Shown one piece after another: positions 7,889 through 16,839 of a DNA stretch of 64,000 bases. A program made the position numbers and the translations under genes. This DNA is from PSRJ01 sp963825305 (GTDB lineage: Bacteria; Acidobacteriota; Terriglobia; Bryobacterales; Bryobacteraceae): assembly GCA_963825305.1 (NCBI GenBank), contig CAWGTA010000013.1, forward strand, positions 248,001-312,000, read 5' to 3'. The notes beneath the pieces are model-generated. The model saw only the letters and a program-made list of their open reading frames with translations. It ran no database searches and was not told the origin of the DNA. Position 1 is the first letter of the stretch, and each line of letters starts with the position of its first letter.

Positions 7889-8917
7889 CTACGGAAGAAT
7901 CGCCGTCTTGAGGTGCCCGTTATGGCTCATCAGGTGGCGCATCACTTCGAGAAGATTGGCCAGCGGCTCTTCGCGGTTGACGAAGAACGACGCGGTCACA
8001 TGTCCCCCGCAAATCAGATCGAGCGCTTTGCGGATATAGGCCGGCGTATGGTGGAACGTGGCCTTGCAGGTGATCTCGGAGTAGTGCAGCAGAGCCGTGT
8101 CCAGGCTCACCTTGCTCTCGTTGGGGCACCCGCCGAAGAAGTTCACGGTGCCGCCGCGCCGCACCATATCCACCGCCCAGTGCCAGGTTTGCGGCTTGCC
8201 CACGGCTTCCATGGCGATATCGACTCCGCGCCCATGGGTCAGGCGCCGGATGGCGGGCACAGGATTGGAATCGGACGGAGCTTCGATCAACTCGTCCGCG
8301 CCCAACGATGCCGCACGGTCCAGTTGCTGCTTGCGGCGGCCCACTGCGATCACGCGGCAGCCGGCTAGCTTGGCCAGCTTCACAAACATGAGCCCGATGG
8401 GGCCCAGGCCGATGATCGAAATGGTATCGCCCGGCCGCGGATCGGTCTCTTCGAAACCGCGCAGCACGCAAGCCAGCGGCTCCACCAGGGCCGCGTCATG
8501 ATAGCTGACGTGCGCGGGAATCAAATAGGTGTTGCGCTTGACGATTCGCCCCGGAATCCGAATGTATTCGGCGTAGGCGCCGTTATTGAACAGGAGGTCT
8601 TCGCAAAGGTTCTCCAGCCCGCGCGAGCAGAAGTAACACTCGTCGCAGGGAGCTGAGTTCGCTGCCACTACGCGCTGCCCCGGACGAAACTGGCGAACGT
8701 CTTCACCTACCGCTACCACGTCGCCCGCTAGTTCGTGCCCAAATACCGCCGGCGGCACAATCATGCGGGCGTGATAGCCGCGGCGGAAGACCTTCACATC
8801 CGTGCCGCAGGTCAGCGCCACCTTCACTCGAACCAGGATGTCTTCGCTACCGATTTGAGGAACAGCTACCGGCTCTACCTGCAAGTGTTCTTTACCGTAG
8901 AGCACGGCGGCCATCAT
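7889..8917 (-). CDS. Zinc-dependent alcohol dehydrogenase (MDR family) in hopanoid operon, distal copy
   Basis: Sorbitol/threonine dehydrogenase-like medium-chain dehydrogenase/reductase of about 342 residues. Catalytic zinc ligands are Cys37, His61 and Glu62 (FGHE). Structural zinc cysteines are 91, 94, 97 and 105. The Rossmann motif is GLGPIG. I took the ATG pair at 8917/8914, 12 bases past the previous stop; a GTG at 8938 would overlap it. The gene lies between hpnG and hpnC inside one coupled minus-strand operon, next to a second MDR gene from which it differs clearly. The position suggests a redox step on the hopanoid side chain, for example reduction of the aldehyde form of ribosylhopane, but that is inference. 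Confidence 0.8.
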   Translation of the reverse strand: MMAAVLYGKEHLQVEPVAVPQIGSEDILVRVKVALTCGTDVKVFRRGYHARMIVPPAVFGHELAGDVVAVGEDVRQFRPGQRVVAANSAPCDECYFCSRGLENLCEDLLFNNGAYAEYIRIPGRIVKRNTYLIPAHVSYHDAALVEPLACVLRGFEETDPRPGDTISIIGLGPIGLMFVKLAKLAGCRVIAVGRRKQQLDRAASLGADELIEAPSDSNPVPAIRRLTHGRGVDIAMEAVGKPQTWHWAVDMVRRGGTVNFFGGCPNESKVSLDTALLHYSEITCKATFHHTPAYIRKALDLICGGHVTASFFVNREEPLANLLEVMRHLMSHNGHLKTAILP

Positions 8918-8928
8918 CTGGCTAGTCA

Positions 8929-9984
8929 CTATACCCACCTCTGTGGCTGAACGATTATTTTCAACGATTTAGGTCCAGGATGCAATGCCAAATCGAAACC
9001 TGAACGTATTTTAACCAAAGGCAGACGATGCGAAATGAGCGCGTCTAATGGTAACGCATTGGAAAACACCAGAGCTGCTGATTCTTTCTGCAGGTCTACC
9101 GACGCACTATAGCAACCGAACAACGTACGCTCTCCCGCGCAGATGTCCGCTCCGGATGCCTCGATACGTTCCGCGGCGGAGGTCTGGGCGAAGAGCAGAA
9201 TGCGCGCGCCCGGGCGGGAGCAGGCGATCGCCTGGCTCACAATACCGGGCACCGAGGCTGCGACGATGACCAGGTCCGCGCCCCGTCCTTCTGTCCGTTT
9301 CTTGATTTCCGCAGTGAGGTTGACGTGCCGCGGGTCCCAGGCAAATTCCGCACCGCAGCGTCCGGCGATCTCGAGCCGCTCGGCAATGGTGTCGGTGGCG
9401 GCGACGCGCGCGCCTGCACGATGCGCCAGCATAGTGAACATCAGCCCGATGGGCCCTTGTCCCATGACCACCACAAAATCGTCCGGCTGCGGATCGCATT
9501 GCACCATCGCTTTGAGGCACGTATTCAGCGGTTCCACCAGCGTCGCGCGCTCGAAGGAAACGTCGTCCGGAATTCTCTCGATGCCACGTTCCACGATCCA
9601 GTCCATCACTCGCACGTATTGCGCAAAGCCGCCGCCTGCCGGCTCAAATCCGGCGGTGATCCCCACGCGCTTATACACCGGGCACTGCGCGTATAGTTTG
9701 CGCGCACAATAAAAACAATTCAAACAGGGGATGTGGTGAAAGGCTACCACGCGGTCCCCCGGTTTGTACTGGATGACCCCGGCCCCTACGGCGGCGATTA
9801 CGCCGGCCGTCTCATGTCCATAGATGCGCGGAGGGTCGAGCAGGTTGTGTTCGATTTTCTTGAGATCGGTATGGCAGATACCGCAGGCTTCTACACGGAT
9901 GAGGATCTCCCCGGGGCCGATGGCCGGCGTGGGGATTTCCTCCACGCTGACCACGCTCTCTCCGCGGTACACTGCGGCCTGCAT
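8929..9984 (-). CDS. Zinc-dependent alcohol dehydrogenase (MDR family) in hopanoid operon, proximal copy
   Basis: 351-residue MDR enzyme with catalytic Cys37, His57 and Glu58 (YGHE), structural zinc cysteines 87, 90, 93 and 101, and Rossmann motif GQGPIG. The ATG at 9984 is chosen because the frame before it runs into hpnG without any start signal; it leaves 22 bases after the hpnG stop. Related to, but not a recent duplicate of, the neighbouring MDR gene. Being directly behind hpnG, whose product makes ribosylhopane, it is a candidate for the next, reductive step to bacteriohopanetetrol. A general sugar-alcohol dehydrogenase role is the plain alternative. Confidence 0.8.
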   Translation of the reverse strand: MQAAVYRGESVVSVEEIPTPAIGPGEILIRVEACGICHTDLKKIEHNLLDPPRIYGHETAGVIAAVGAGVIQYKPGDRVVAFHHIPCLNCFYCARKLYAQCPVYKRVGITAGFEPAGGGFAQYVRVMDWIVERGIERIPDDVSFERATLVEPLNTCLKAMVQCDPQPDDFVVVMGQGPIGLMFTMLAHRAGARVAATDTIAERLEIAGRCGAEFAWDPRHVNLTAEIKKRTEGRGADLVIVAASVPGIVSQAIACSRPGARILLFAQTSAAERIEASGADICAGERTLFGCYSASVDLQKESAALVFSNALPLDALISHRLPLVKIRSGFDLALHPGPKSLKIIVQPQRWV

Positions 9985-10006
9985 CGTCACCGGTATGGCG
10001 CTTACC

Positions 10007-10699
10007 TCAGAATCGGCAGTCGGCAAACAGTTCCCCCAGGCTTTTGGCGGCCTTCGCACAGTTTTGGCGCAGCCGGATTAGCTCCGGCAGTCGGGCGATT
10101 GGCCGCTTCCACAAATGCCTGAATATACCGATTGTATCGAAGTGGCCGTCGGGACGCAGAACCGCATTGAAATCGTTCGCCATATCTTCGGTGGCAAGGT
10201 CGGTGACCGCGCGCGCGCAAAAGAAATTCAAACCCAACGCTTGTGCGCGATCCGCTACGCCTGCCGCTTCCATTTCGACTACGCTGCCGCCTCTCTCGCG
10301 GAGCGCGCGCTTCTCGTCCGCAGTCCCGACCACGTGGTCCATCGAGATGACCAGTCCGGTGGAGGCGTGGCTGCCTTGGATCGGATGCGCCGGATAGCGG
10401 TGTTCCGGCCCGGCCACGCAGGTGGCCACCACGGCATCGCCAATGGCCAGTTGAGGATCGAGCGCGCCGCAAAACCCGGTGCTGATCACGGCGTCGGCCG
10501 GAAACGCATGGTGGGCGGCATCCACCGCCGCGGCCGCCCGTTTCCAACCTACACCGTTGGCTGCGAGTAAGACCTCATGTCCATTCAATCTGGCCGACAT
10601 TGCCCAATCCACTCCGATGCGCGATTTCCTTCGCTCGTCAGTTCGGGCGGCGATACCGCGAAATTCCATAGGATCGGAAGCCACAAAGATGAGCCTCAT
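10007..10699 (-). CDS. hpnG: Adenosylhopane nucleosidase/phosphorylase HpnG
   Basis: Purine nucleoside phosphorylase-like fold; HpnG removes adenine from adenosylhopane during C35 hopanoid side-chain synthesis. 230 residues with the nucleoside-binding blocks ISTGFCGAL and VVEMEAAGVADRA, the latter being the family's MExxG/A active-site strand. The ATG at 10699 overlaps the hpnA stop as ATGA; a TTG one codon earlier is less likely. Placement between hpnA and hpnC supports the HpnG call over MTA/SAH nucleosidase. Confidence 0.87.
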   Translation of the reverse strand: MRLIFVASDPMEFRGIAARTDERRKSRIGVDWAMSARLNGHEVLLAANGVGWKRAAAAVDAAHHAFPADAVISTGFCGALDPQLAIGDAVVATCVAGPEHRYPAHPIQGSHASTGLVISMDHVVGTADEKRALRERGGSVVEMEAAGVADRAQALGLNFFCARAVTDLATEDMANDFNAVLRPDGHFDTIGIFRHLWKRPIARLPELIRLRQNCAKAAKSLGELFADCRF

Positions 10700-11694
10700 C
10701 AAGCCGCGGGCTCACGGGCCGGCGCGCGCCACGCTCCGCGGAACCATTCGACTGCCCGCCGCAGTGCAGTCTCAGCCGGGGCCGGGTCGAAGCCCAGTTC
10801 CTGCCGCGCCTTCTGGTTCGTCACCCACATCTTTTTCCGGGCCATGCGCACGGCGTCGATGGGCACGCGAGGCGGTGTGCCGGTGATCCCCGCCCAAGCT
10901 GTGCTGCACACGCCCGCGCAATATGCCGCCGCATAGGGCAGCTTCACGGTGGGAGCCTTGCGGCCGGTGATCCGTGCCAGCATCTCGAGGATCTGCGCCA
11001 GGGTTAAGTTCTCCGAGCCCAGAATGTAGCGCTCACCTGCACGTCCGCGTTCGCAGGCCAGCCAGTGGCCCTCGGCCGTGTCCCGAGCATCCACAATGTT
11101 CAAGCCGGTGTCGATGAAGGCCGGCATCTTTCCGTTCAGGAAATCCAGCACCGTCTGCCCGGTGGGTGTTGGCTTCACGTCATGGTCGCCGACGGGCGCC
11201 GTCGGATTCACAATAATCGCCGGAAAGCCCGCGCGCGCGAACTCCAGCACCACCTGCTCGGCCAGGAACTTCGAGCGCTTGTAGTCGCCCGCCATGTCTC
11301 GAAGCGACACGGGAGAGTTCTCATCGCCGATGCTATCGTGCGGGATCCCGATGCAGCCGACCGTGCTGGTGTAGACCATCCGCTCCACGCCAGCGCGGCG
11401 CGCGGCCTCGAGCAGGTTGCGGGTGCCATCCACGTTCGATTGGTAGAGATCGTTCGGATTTTTGGCCCACAGGCGATAGTCGGCGGCCGCGTGAAATACC
11501 AGGCCGCAACCGGACACGGCCCGCGCCAGCGATTGCGGATCGCGCAGGTCGCCCGTAGCCGGCTCGACATCGAGTCCGTCGACTACGCTGCCGGGGCGCA
11601 CCAAGGCCCGGACTGCATAGCCGCGCTTCAGAAGTACGCGCGCCACGTGCCAACCGAGAAACCCGGATGCGCCGGTAACCAGAGCGGGTTTCAT
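10699..11694 (-). CDS. hpnA: Hopanoid-associated NAD-dependent epimerase/dehydratase HpnA
   Basis: Extended short-chain dehydrogenase of 331 residues (dihydroflavonol-reductase-like). The Rossmann motif is GASGFLG (8-14), followed by YTSTVGCIG and a Y-x3-K pair in DYKRSKFLAEQ. HpnA is found in many hopanoid clusters and its exact reaction is not settled. Its ATG directly follows a palindromic repeat that fills the whole gap to hpnH, so its ribosome site must lie in the repeat or be absent. Confidence 0.87.
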   Translation of the reverse strand: MKPALVTGASGFLGWHVARVLLKRGYAVRALVRPGSVVDGLDVEPATGDLRDPQSLARAVSGCGLVFHAAADYRLWAKNPNDLYQSNVDGTRNLLEAARRAGVERMVYTSTVGCIGIPHDSIGDENSPVSLRDMAGDYKRSKFLAEQVVLEFARAGFPAIIVNPTAPVGDHDVKPTPTGQTVLDFLNGKMPAFIDTGLNIVDARDTAEGHWLACERGRAGERYILGSENLTLAQILEMLARITGRKAPTVKLPYAAAYCAGVCSTAWAGITGTPPRVPIDAVRMARKKMWVTNQKARQELGFDPAPAETALRRAVEWFRGAWRAPAREPAA

Positions 11695-11779
11695 AGTGGG
11701 GCAGGCCTTTGGGCCTGCCGCCGGCTTTCAGCCGGCGCGCCTCGCGGAAGCGCGGCGGTAGCCTGAAAGGCTGGCCCCC
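11695..11779. repeat. GTGGGG palindromic repeat (family A), copy 1
   Basis: 85 bases that exactly fill the gap between the hpnH stop (11780) and the hpnA start (11694). It is built of nested hairpins: GCAGGCC/GGCCTGC, GCCGGCT/AGCCGGC, then GCGGAAGCGC and AGCCTGAAAGGCT, ending in GGCC-rich sequence that answers the GTGGGGC start. Two relatives lie at 29527-29650 and 32603-32690. Confidence 0.75.
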
Positions 11780-12886
11780 CTAGCGCAGCATCCACGCTAG
11801 CATCTTCAGGTTGTCGGCCACCCCGGCATTGATGCTCAGCGCCGCCGACGGTTCGAATCCGCAGTGCACCATGCAATGTTCGCATCGCGGATCGTTGCCT
11901 TGGCCATAGCTCTCCCAGGGCGTCTGCGTCATGAGCTCCTCGAAGGTTTTGTAATGGCCGTCGGTGATCAGGTAGCAGGGGCCCTTCCACCCTTTCACGT
12001 TGTAGGTCGGGTTGCCCCACGCGGTGCAGGGGAGCTCCTTGTCCCCCTTCAGGAAATCCATGTAGAGCGGCGTCTGGCGCACCGCGTATTTCTTCGCGAT
12101 GCGGTCGATGTCCTTGAACTTCTCATGGATATCCTCCCGCGTCATGAAGATTTCCCGATCGTCCACGGAGGAGTAGCCGTAGGCGGGCGCGATCTGGTGG
12201 CCGTCCACGTTGAACTGCTTGAGGTACTCGAACAGCTCTTCAACCTCGCGCATGTCGGTCTCTTTATAGACCGTGGTGTTGGTGCAAACCTGGAATCCAG
12301 CGGCCTTGGCTACCTTGATTCCTTCGATGGCCTCGCGGAAGACGCCTTCTTTTTCCACGCAGATGTCGTGCGTCTTTTCCATGCCGTCCAGGTGCACGTT
12401 AAAGTAGAAGCGCTTGTCCGGCTGGAATTCCTTGAGCCGCTTGCGAATGAACATCCCATTGGTGCAGAGAAAGATGTAGCGGTTGCGCTCCAGTATCCCT
12501 TTCGCCAGCTCGCCGATCTGCGGATACATCATCGGTTCGCCGCCGCAAATCGAGACCATCGGAGCGCCGCATTCATCTACCGCCGCCAGGCACTCTTCCA
12601 GGGGCAGGCGCTCGGTAATGGTGGATTCGTATTCCCGTATGCGGCCGCAGCCCGTGCAAGTCAGATTGCAGGCGTGCAGCGGCTCCAGCATGAGCACGAT
12701 CGGAAACCGCTTGTTGATCATGGGGTGCGGTTGCCGCTTCTCACCGGTCTTCGTCGGCAGGATGCGAAACGGATTCGCCCCATCGGCCGCAGGCGCCACC
12801 GTCTTCTGCCATTCGGGCCGCGGGCGCATCTTGTTCCTGATAATGTATCCGGCCATGCCGGCGGTCATGGTGAATGGAAATCTCAT
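11780..12886 (-). CDS. hpnH: Adenosyl-hopene transferase HpnH (radical SAM)
   Basis: Radical SAM enzyme that joins the adenosyl radical to diploptene, the first step of the C35 hopanoid side chain. 368 residues; the cluster ligands are Cys73, Cys77 and Cys80 (CNLTCTGC). ICGGEPMMYP and the C-terminal CEHCMVHCGFE block are also present. I chose ATG 12886 because MRFPFTM matches the usual HpnH start, 8 bases after the shc stop. Between the N-terminal helix and the FPIVLMLEPLH strand there are about 35 more residues than in the HpnH proteins I know. Confidence 0.92.
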   Translation of the reverse strand: MRFPFTMTAGMAGYIIRNKMRPRPEWQKTVAPAADGANPFRILPTKTGEKRQPHPMINKRFPIVLMLEPLHACNLTCTGCGRIREYESTITERLPLEECLAAVDECGAPMVSICGGEPMMYPQIGELAKGILERNRYIFLCTNGMFIRKRLKEFQPDKRFYFNVHLDGMEKTHDICVEKEGVFREAIEGIKVAKAAGFQVCTNTTVYKETDMREVEELFEYLKQFNVDGHQIAPAYGYSSVDDREIFMTREDIHEKFKDIDRIAKKYAVRQTPLYMDFLKGDKELPCTAWGNPTYNVKGWKGPCYLITDGHYKTFEELMTQTPWESYGQGNDPRCEHCMVHCGFEPSAALSINAGVADNLKMLAWMLR

Positions 12887-12894
12887 GTTCGTCT

Positions 12895-14820
12895 TTATCC
12901 GATCGAACTGCCCCCCTGCTTCGCCAGGGAAGCCAGGGCCAGTAGCGGGAAATAGTCTTTGTACAGGTGGTATTTCAAGTAGAACACTTTGGGGAAACCG
13001 GTGCCGGTGGCCAGTTGCTCGTTCCAACTCCCGTCGGAATTCTGGGTATCGAGGAGGTACTCGATGCCGTGGCGTACGCTGAGGCTCGACGTATCGCCGC
13101 CCGCCAGCAGTCCCAGAATGGCCCAGGCAGTTTGCGAGGGTGTACTGGGTGCAGCAACGTAGGTGCCGTGGTCGTAGCTGGCGCAGCTCTCGCCCCAGCC
13201 GCCATCGGCGTTCTGGATGGAGCGCAGCCACTCGCCGGCGCGCAGGACGTGCGCCTCACGATCGCTTTCTCCGGATGCGGCCAGACCGCGCAGCGCGAAG
13301 CAGGTGCCGTAAATATAGGCCACTCCCCAGCGGCCGTACCAGCTTCCGTCCTCTTGCTGGTTGCGAACCAACCATTCGACGCCGCGCTGCACTGCCCTGT
13401 GGCTGCGGTCGAGGCCGTGAGCGGCCAGCGCTTCCAATACCCGGCCGGTGATATCCGGACAGGTCGGATCCAGCATGGCATTATGATCCGCAAAGGGCAC
13501 GCCGTTCAGGAATTCCCAGTTGTTGTCGGCGTCGAAAGCCGCCCAGCCCCCATCCTTGGATTGCATGGCCAGCAGCCAGTCGAGCGCCCTGCCGTGGCAG
13601 GCTTTTTGCGCTCCGGGGTCGCTCCCCTGGGCGCGGCTCAAGGCCAACATCACCATGGCGGTGTCATCTATGTCGGGGTAGAATTCGTTGCTGTATTCGA
13701 AAGCCCAGCCGGAGGGTTCCGTATTGGGCCGCTTGACCGACCAATCGCCTCTGCGGCGGATCTCCTTGGAGAGCAGCCAGTCGGCCGCGCTCTCCAGGGC
13801 CTGGCTCTTGGGATCGGCCACCGCCAGGGCATATGCGGCGATGGCTGTGTCCCACACGGGTGAGAAACACGGCTGGAAAAAGAACCGCTTCCCGTCATCC
13901 ACCAGGAGCGTGTTAAACTGCCGGAGCGCTTCCACCCGTACCGGATGGTCCGCGGGATATCCGAGCGTATCCAGCGCCATTACCGAATACATCATGGGCG
14001 GATAGATCGCGCCCAGCCCATCGGAATGGTTCAGTCGTTCGATCATCCACTCGGTGCCCCGTTCGATGGCCTTGCGGCGCACCGAGCCTACCGGGTGGCG
14101 CTCCCAAACTTTCAGGACCCGGTCCACTGCCAGGAAGAAATTGCTCCAGCTGAACAGTTTTTCCGCTTTCGGAAACTCCGGGCTCACGCCCGGCAGCCAA
14201 AGCTCGTCCAGGTGGAATCCCGGCGGCACTGGCCGGCGCGGATTGGCCGAATGGACCAGCGCTAGCGACACCACGATCGCGCGTGTCCACGACGACATCT
14301 GGTACAGGTGATCGAACGGCAGCAGGGCCACTTCCGGTGGAATCGTCGGACAATACTTTCGCGGAAAGAGGTCGAAAAGGCTGAGGTTGACCTTCACGTA
14401 GCTGTTGGCCGCCTGAATCCCGCCCATTTCCAGGATGCGCCGGCACAACTGCTGCATGCGCGGATCGTCCGCCATCAGGCCGGCCAGTTTCAGGGCAACA
14501 TACGCCTTGACCGACGCGCTGATCTCGGACGGCCCTCCCACGTAGATATTGAAGCCCCCGTCGGGCAGTTGCCGGTCCAGTATGGAGGCCACCGCCTTGT
14601 CGATCAGAGGGCGCGAGGGCGGTTCCCACCTCCCGTCTTGCGGTGGATACAACCAGAGTTGAAAAAGGATGTAGTCGGATTCGAGGGTGCTGTCGGCAGT
14701 GAGCTCCGCGCACCAATGGCCGTTGCCTGCCTGGAGAGACGTGAGATAGGCTGACGCGCGGCGAAGTGCCCGGCTCGCCTCCGATTCCAGGCTGCGGGAG
14801 ACCTGTGCGGGCGCGCTCAT
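12895..14820 (-). CDS. shc: Squalene-hopene cyclase
   Basis: Converts squalene to hopene (and hopanol) at the membrane. 641 residues, normal length. The protonating motif DIDDTA is at 383-388. Several QW repeats are seen (for example QLPDGGFNIY, QSKDGGWAAF, QQEDGSWYGRW, QNADGGWGE, QNSDGSWNE). Start ATG 14820 overlaps the ispH stop as ATGA, so precursor supply and cyclisation are translationally linked. hpnH follows after 8 bases. Confidence 0.96.
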   Translation of the reverse strand: MSAPAQVSRSLESEASRALRRASAYLTSLQAGNGHWCAELTADSTLESDYILFQLWLYPPQDGRWEPPSRPLIDKAVASILDRQLPDGGFNIYVGGPSEISASVKAYVALKLAGLMADDPRMQQLCRRILEMGGIQAANSYVKVNLSLFDLFPRKYCPTIPPEVALLPFDHLYQMSSWTRAIVVSLALVHSANPRRPVPPGFHLDELWLPGVSPEFPKAEKLFSWSNFFLAVDRVLKVWERHPVGSVRRKAIERGTEWMIERLNHSDGLGAIYPPMMYSVMALDTLGYPADHPVRVEALRQFNTLLVDDGKRFFFQPCFSPVWDTAIAAYALAVADPKSQALESAADWLLSKEIRRRGDWSVKRPNTEPSGWAFEYSNEFYPDIDDTAMVMLALSRAQGSDPGAQKACHGRALDWLLAMQSKDGGWAAFDADNNWEFLNGVPFADHNAMLDPTCPDITGRVLEALAAHGLDRSHRAVQRGVEWLVRNQQEDGSWYGRWGVAYIYGTCFALRGLAASGESDREAHVLRAGEWLRSIQNADGGWGESCASYDHGTYVAAPSTPSQTAWAILGLLAGGDTSSLSVRHGIEYLLDTQNSDGSWNEQLATGTGFPKVFYLKYHLYKDYFPLLALASLAKQGGSSIG

Positions 14821-15791
14821 CGGATCGAGACGGTCAATTCCGCCGGCAGCGAAAATCGAACGTCCTCATCTACCATTTCGATTTCCTCCATTTTCCGGAA
14901 GCCATGATCGTGTAAGAACTCGATCAGTTCCTGAACCAGGTGCTCCGGCGCCGATGCTCCCGCCGTCACCCCGACATTCCTAACGCCTTCCAGCCAACTC
15001 AACTCCACATCGCCCCGATCATTGACCAGGTAGGCACGCACTCCGAAGTTCTCCGCCACTTCCACCAGCCGCTTGGAATTGGAGCTGTTCTGCGATCCCA
15101 CCACCAGCAGCAGGTCGATCGCTTCGGAAATTGCTTTGACGGCCATCTGGCGGTTTTGCGTGGCGTAACAGATATCCTGCGCGGGAGGGCCCTGAATCTT
15201 CGGGAAGCGCTCTTTCAGCCGGCTGATGATCTCGCGAGTCTCGTCCAGGCTCAAGGTCGTCTGTGTCAGGTAGCGCACGCGGTTCTGATCGGGCAGTTCC
15301 AGCCTGTCCACGTCCTGTACGGTTTCCACCAAGTAACTGGACTGCGGAACCTCTCCCAAGGTTCCGATTACTTCGTCGTGATCTTTATGGCCAATCAGTA
15401 CGATACTGTACCGTTCCCGCCCGAACTTAACCGCTTCCAAATGTACTTTGGTCACCAGCGGGCAGGTCGCATCGATTACTTCCAGTTGGCGCTCCTTGGC
15501 CTGCTGACGCACGGCTGGTGAGACTCCGTGCGCGCTGAAGATGGCCCGGGCTCCTATGGGAACCTCTTCGAGCTCCTCGACAAAAACTGCGCCGGCGCTA
15601 CGCAACTCGTCCACGACGTGTTTGTTGTGAACGATTTCCTTGCGTACATAGACCGGCGGTCCATACAGGTCCAGGGCTATCTTGACGACATCAATGGCCC
15701 GCACCACGCCCGCACAAAAGCCGCGCGGCTTGAGCAGAAAGATCTTTCGATCCACGCCGTCCTTGTTCCAGGCAAAAGGCTTCAGAGGCAT
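14817..15791 (-). CDS. ispH: 4-hydroxy-3-methylbut-2-enyl diphosphate reductase IspH
   Basis: Last enzyme of the MEP isoprenoid pathway, a [4Fe-4S] protein that makes IPP and DMAPP. 324 residues. The three cluster cysteines are in RGFCAGV (Cys26), DATCP and DICYATQNRQ, with conserved His in VHNKHVV and SAHGV and the TxE-type site in SSNSKRL. First gene of the hopanoid operon; the upstream region to 16093 is a divergent promoter zone shared with the PEP-CTERM gene. Confidence 0.96.
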   Translation of the reverse strand: MPLKPFAWNKDGVDRKIFLLKPRGFCAGVVRAIDVVKIALDLYGPPVYVRKEIVHNKHVVDELRSAGAVFVEELEEVPIGARAIFSAHGVSPAVRQQAKERQLEVIDATCPLVTKVHLEAVKFGRERYSIVLIGHKDHDEVIGTLGEVPQSSYLVETVQDVDRLELPDQNRVRYLTQTTLSLDETREIISRLKERFPKIQGPPAQDICYATQNRQMAVKAISEAIDLLLVVGSQNSSNSKRLVEVAENFGVRAYLVNDRGDVELSWLEGVRNVGVTAGASAPEHLVQELIEFLHDHGFRKMEEIEMVDEDVRFSLPAELTVSIR

Positions 15792-16093
15792 AGGTCTCGC
15801 TGAGTTGGATTTTATCGATTATAACAGGTGAGTTAAGGAAGAGGGGAGCGAAAAAACGAATCCGTGCAACGGGTTGTAAGCCGAAACCGCAGCCGTTGTG
15901 AGAAGGTCTGATGGGGGACGCGCCCATTAGTGCGGCGCGCCTTCCGGTTCCCTGGAGTCTAAGACACCCACCTAAGGGTACCAGTACGTTTCCACTAATT
16001 CGGCTAGGAGAAATGTCTATAACAAAAAAAGCTTCAGAGCTATACTGCTGTGATTACGGAAAAAGTACAAGCGTCAAAAAATGGAGGTGGGAC
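15792..16093. other. Divergent intergenic region between ispH and PEP-CTERM gene
   Basis: About 300 bases that should hold the promoters of the hopanoid operon (minus) and of the secreted-protein genes (plus). I see AT-rich patches near 15805-15835 and 16018-16080, but no box pair I would name. The plus frame is open from 15911, with an ATG at 16013 behind AGGAG; I treat it as leader because a stronger start lies further in. Confidence 0.4.
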
Positions 16094-16783
16094 TTGACGG
16101 GCAAATGGATTTTTTGTGCAGGAATAATGGGGTTGGCGCTCGCCGTCCCAGGTTTTGCGGATGTCGTCTCGGGCGCCGGCGCTGGATCTCTGCCGTTCAC
16201 CGCGCTGGACCTGACGGGCGACCCGAATCCCACCGAAATCACGGGAGCTCTGGACACCACAAACCCAGATTTGGCCGCCATGTTCGAGATCCACATCACG
16301 CACCCCGAGTTCTTTTCGGCTACCACCATTGACCCTGGCGCTTTCGGAATACCCGATCCGGAGCTGTTTCTTTTCGATTCCCTTGGTAATGGCGTGTACG
16401 AGAATGACGATACGTCGGGAGGCAATCAGCAGGCTTGCCTGCCCTCCTCCTCAACCATCGGCAACCCGTGTCCAGCCACCAGCAGTTTAGGTCCGTTGAG
16501 CGTGGGGAACTACTTTTTGGCCATCACGATCTCGCAAAACTCCCCGGTTGATGGCGCCAACAACGAAATATTCTCGCCCGTGCTTTCCACCGACGTGGTT
16601 GGACCCAACAGCGGCGTCGGCCGCATCGAAGGGTGGGACGGCGGCTTCTTCACCAGTCCGGACTTCGATAACGTGAATTACGACATCATCATCTCCGACA
16701 GTCCCGAACCGGCTGCATGGCCGGTGACCCTGGCCCTGGGCTTAGGCTTGGTGTTCTTTCGCCGAAAACTGCGCACTCGCTAG
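16094..16783 (+). CDS. PEP-CTERM sorting-domain protein
   Basis: Exported protein with a C-terminal PEP-CTERM signal: SPEPAAWP, a hydrophobic helix, then RRKLRTR. Such proteins are handled by an exosortase, and none is in this window. From TTG 16094 it has a normal signal peptide (KWIFCAGIMGLALAVPGFA) and a strong GGAGGT 5 bases upstream. The ATG at 16013 would add 27 residues before the signal peptide. The mature part has DPNPTEITG, DPELFLFDSLGNGVYENDD and SPVDGANNEIF blocks typical of secreted acidobacterial proteins with a calcium-like DxDxD feel; no enzyme motif is seen. Confidence 0.8.
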   Translation: MTGKWIFCAGIMGLALAVPGFADVVSGAGAGSLPFTALDLTGDPNPTEITGALDTTNPDLAAMFEIHITHPEFFSATTIDPGAFGIPDPELFLFDSLGNGVYENDDTSGGNQQACLPSSSTIGNPCPATSSLGPLSVGNYFLAITISQNSPVDGANNEIFSPVLSTDVVGPNSGVGRIEGWDGGFFTSPDFDNVNYDIIISDSPEPAAWPVTLALGLGLVFFRRKLRTR

Positions 16784-16839
16784 AGGGTTGCGGTGAGGCA
16801 TGGCCCCAAAGGTCATCTCTTTAAATTGTGGAGGTCTTC

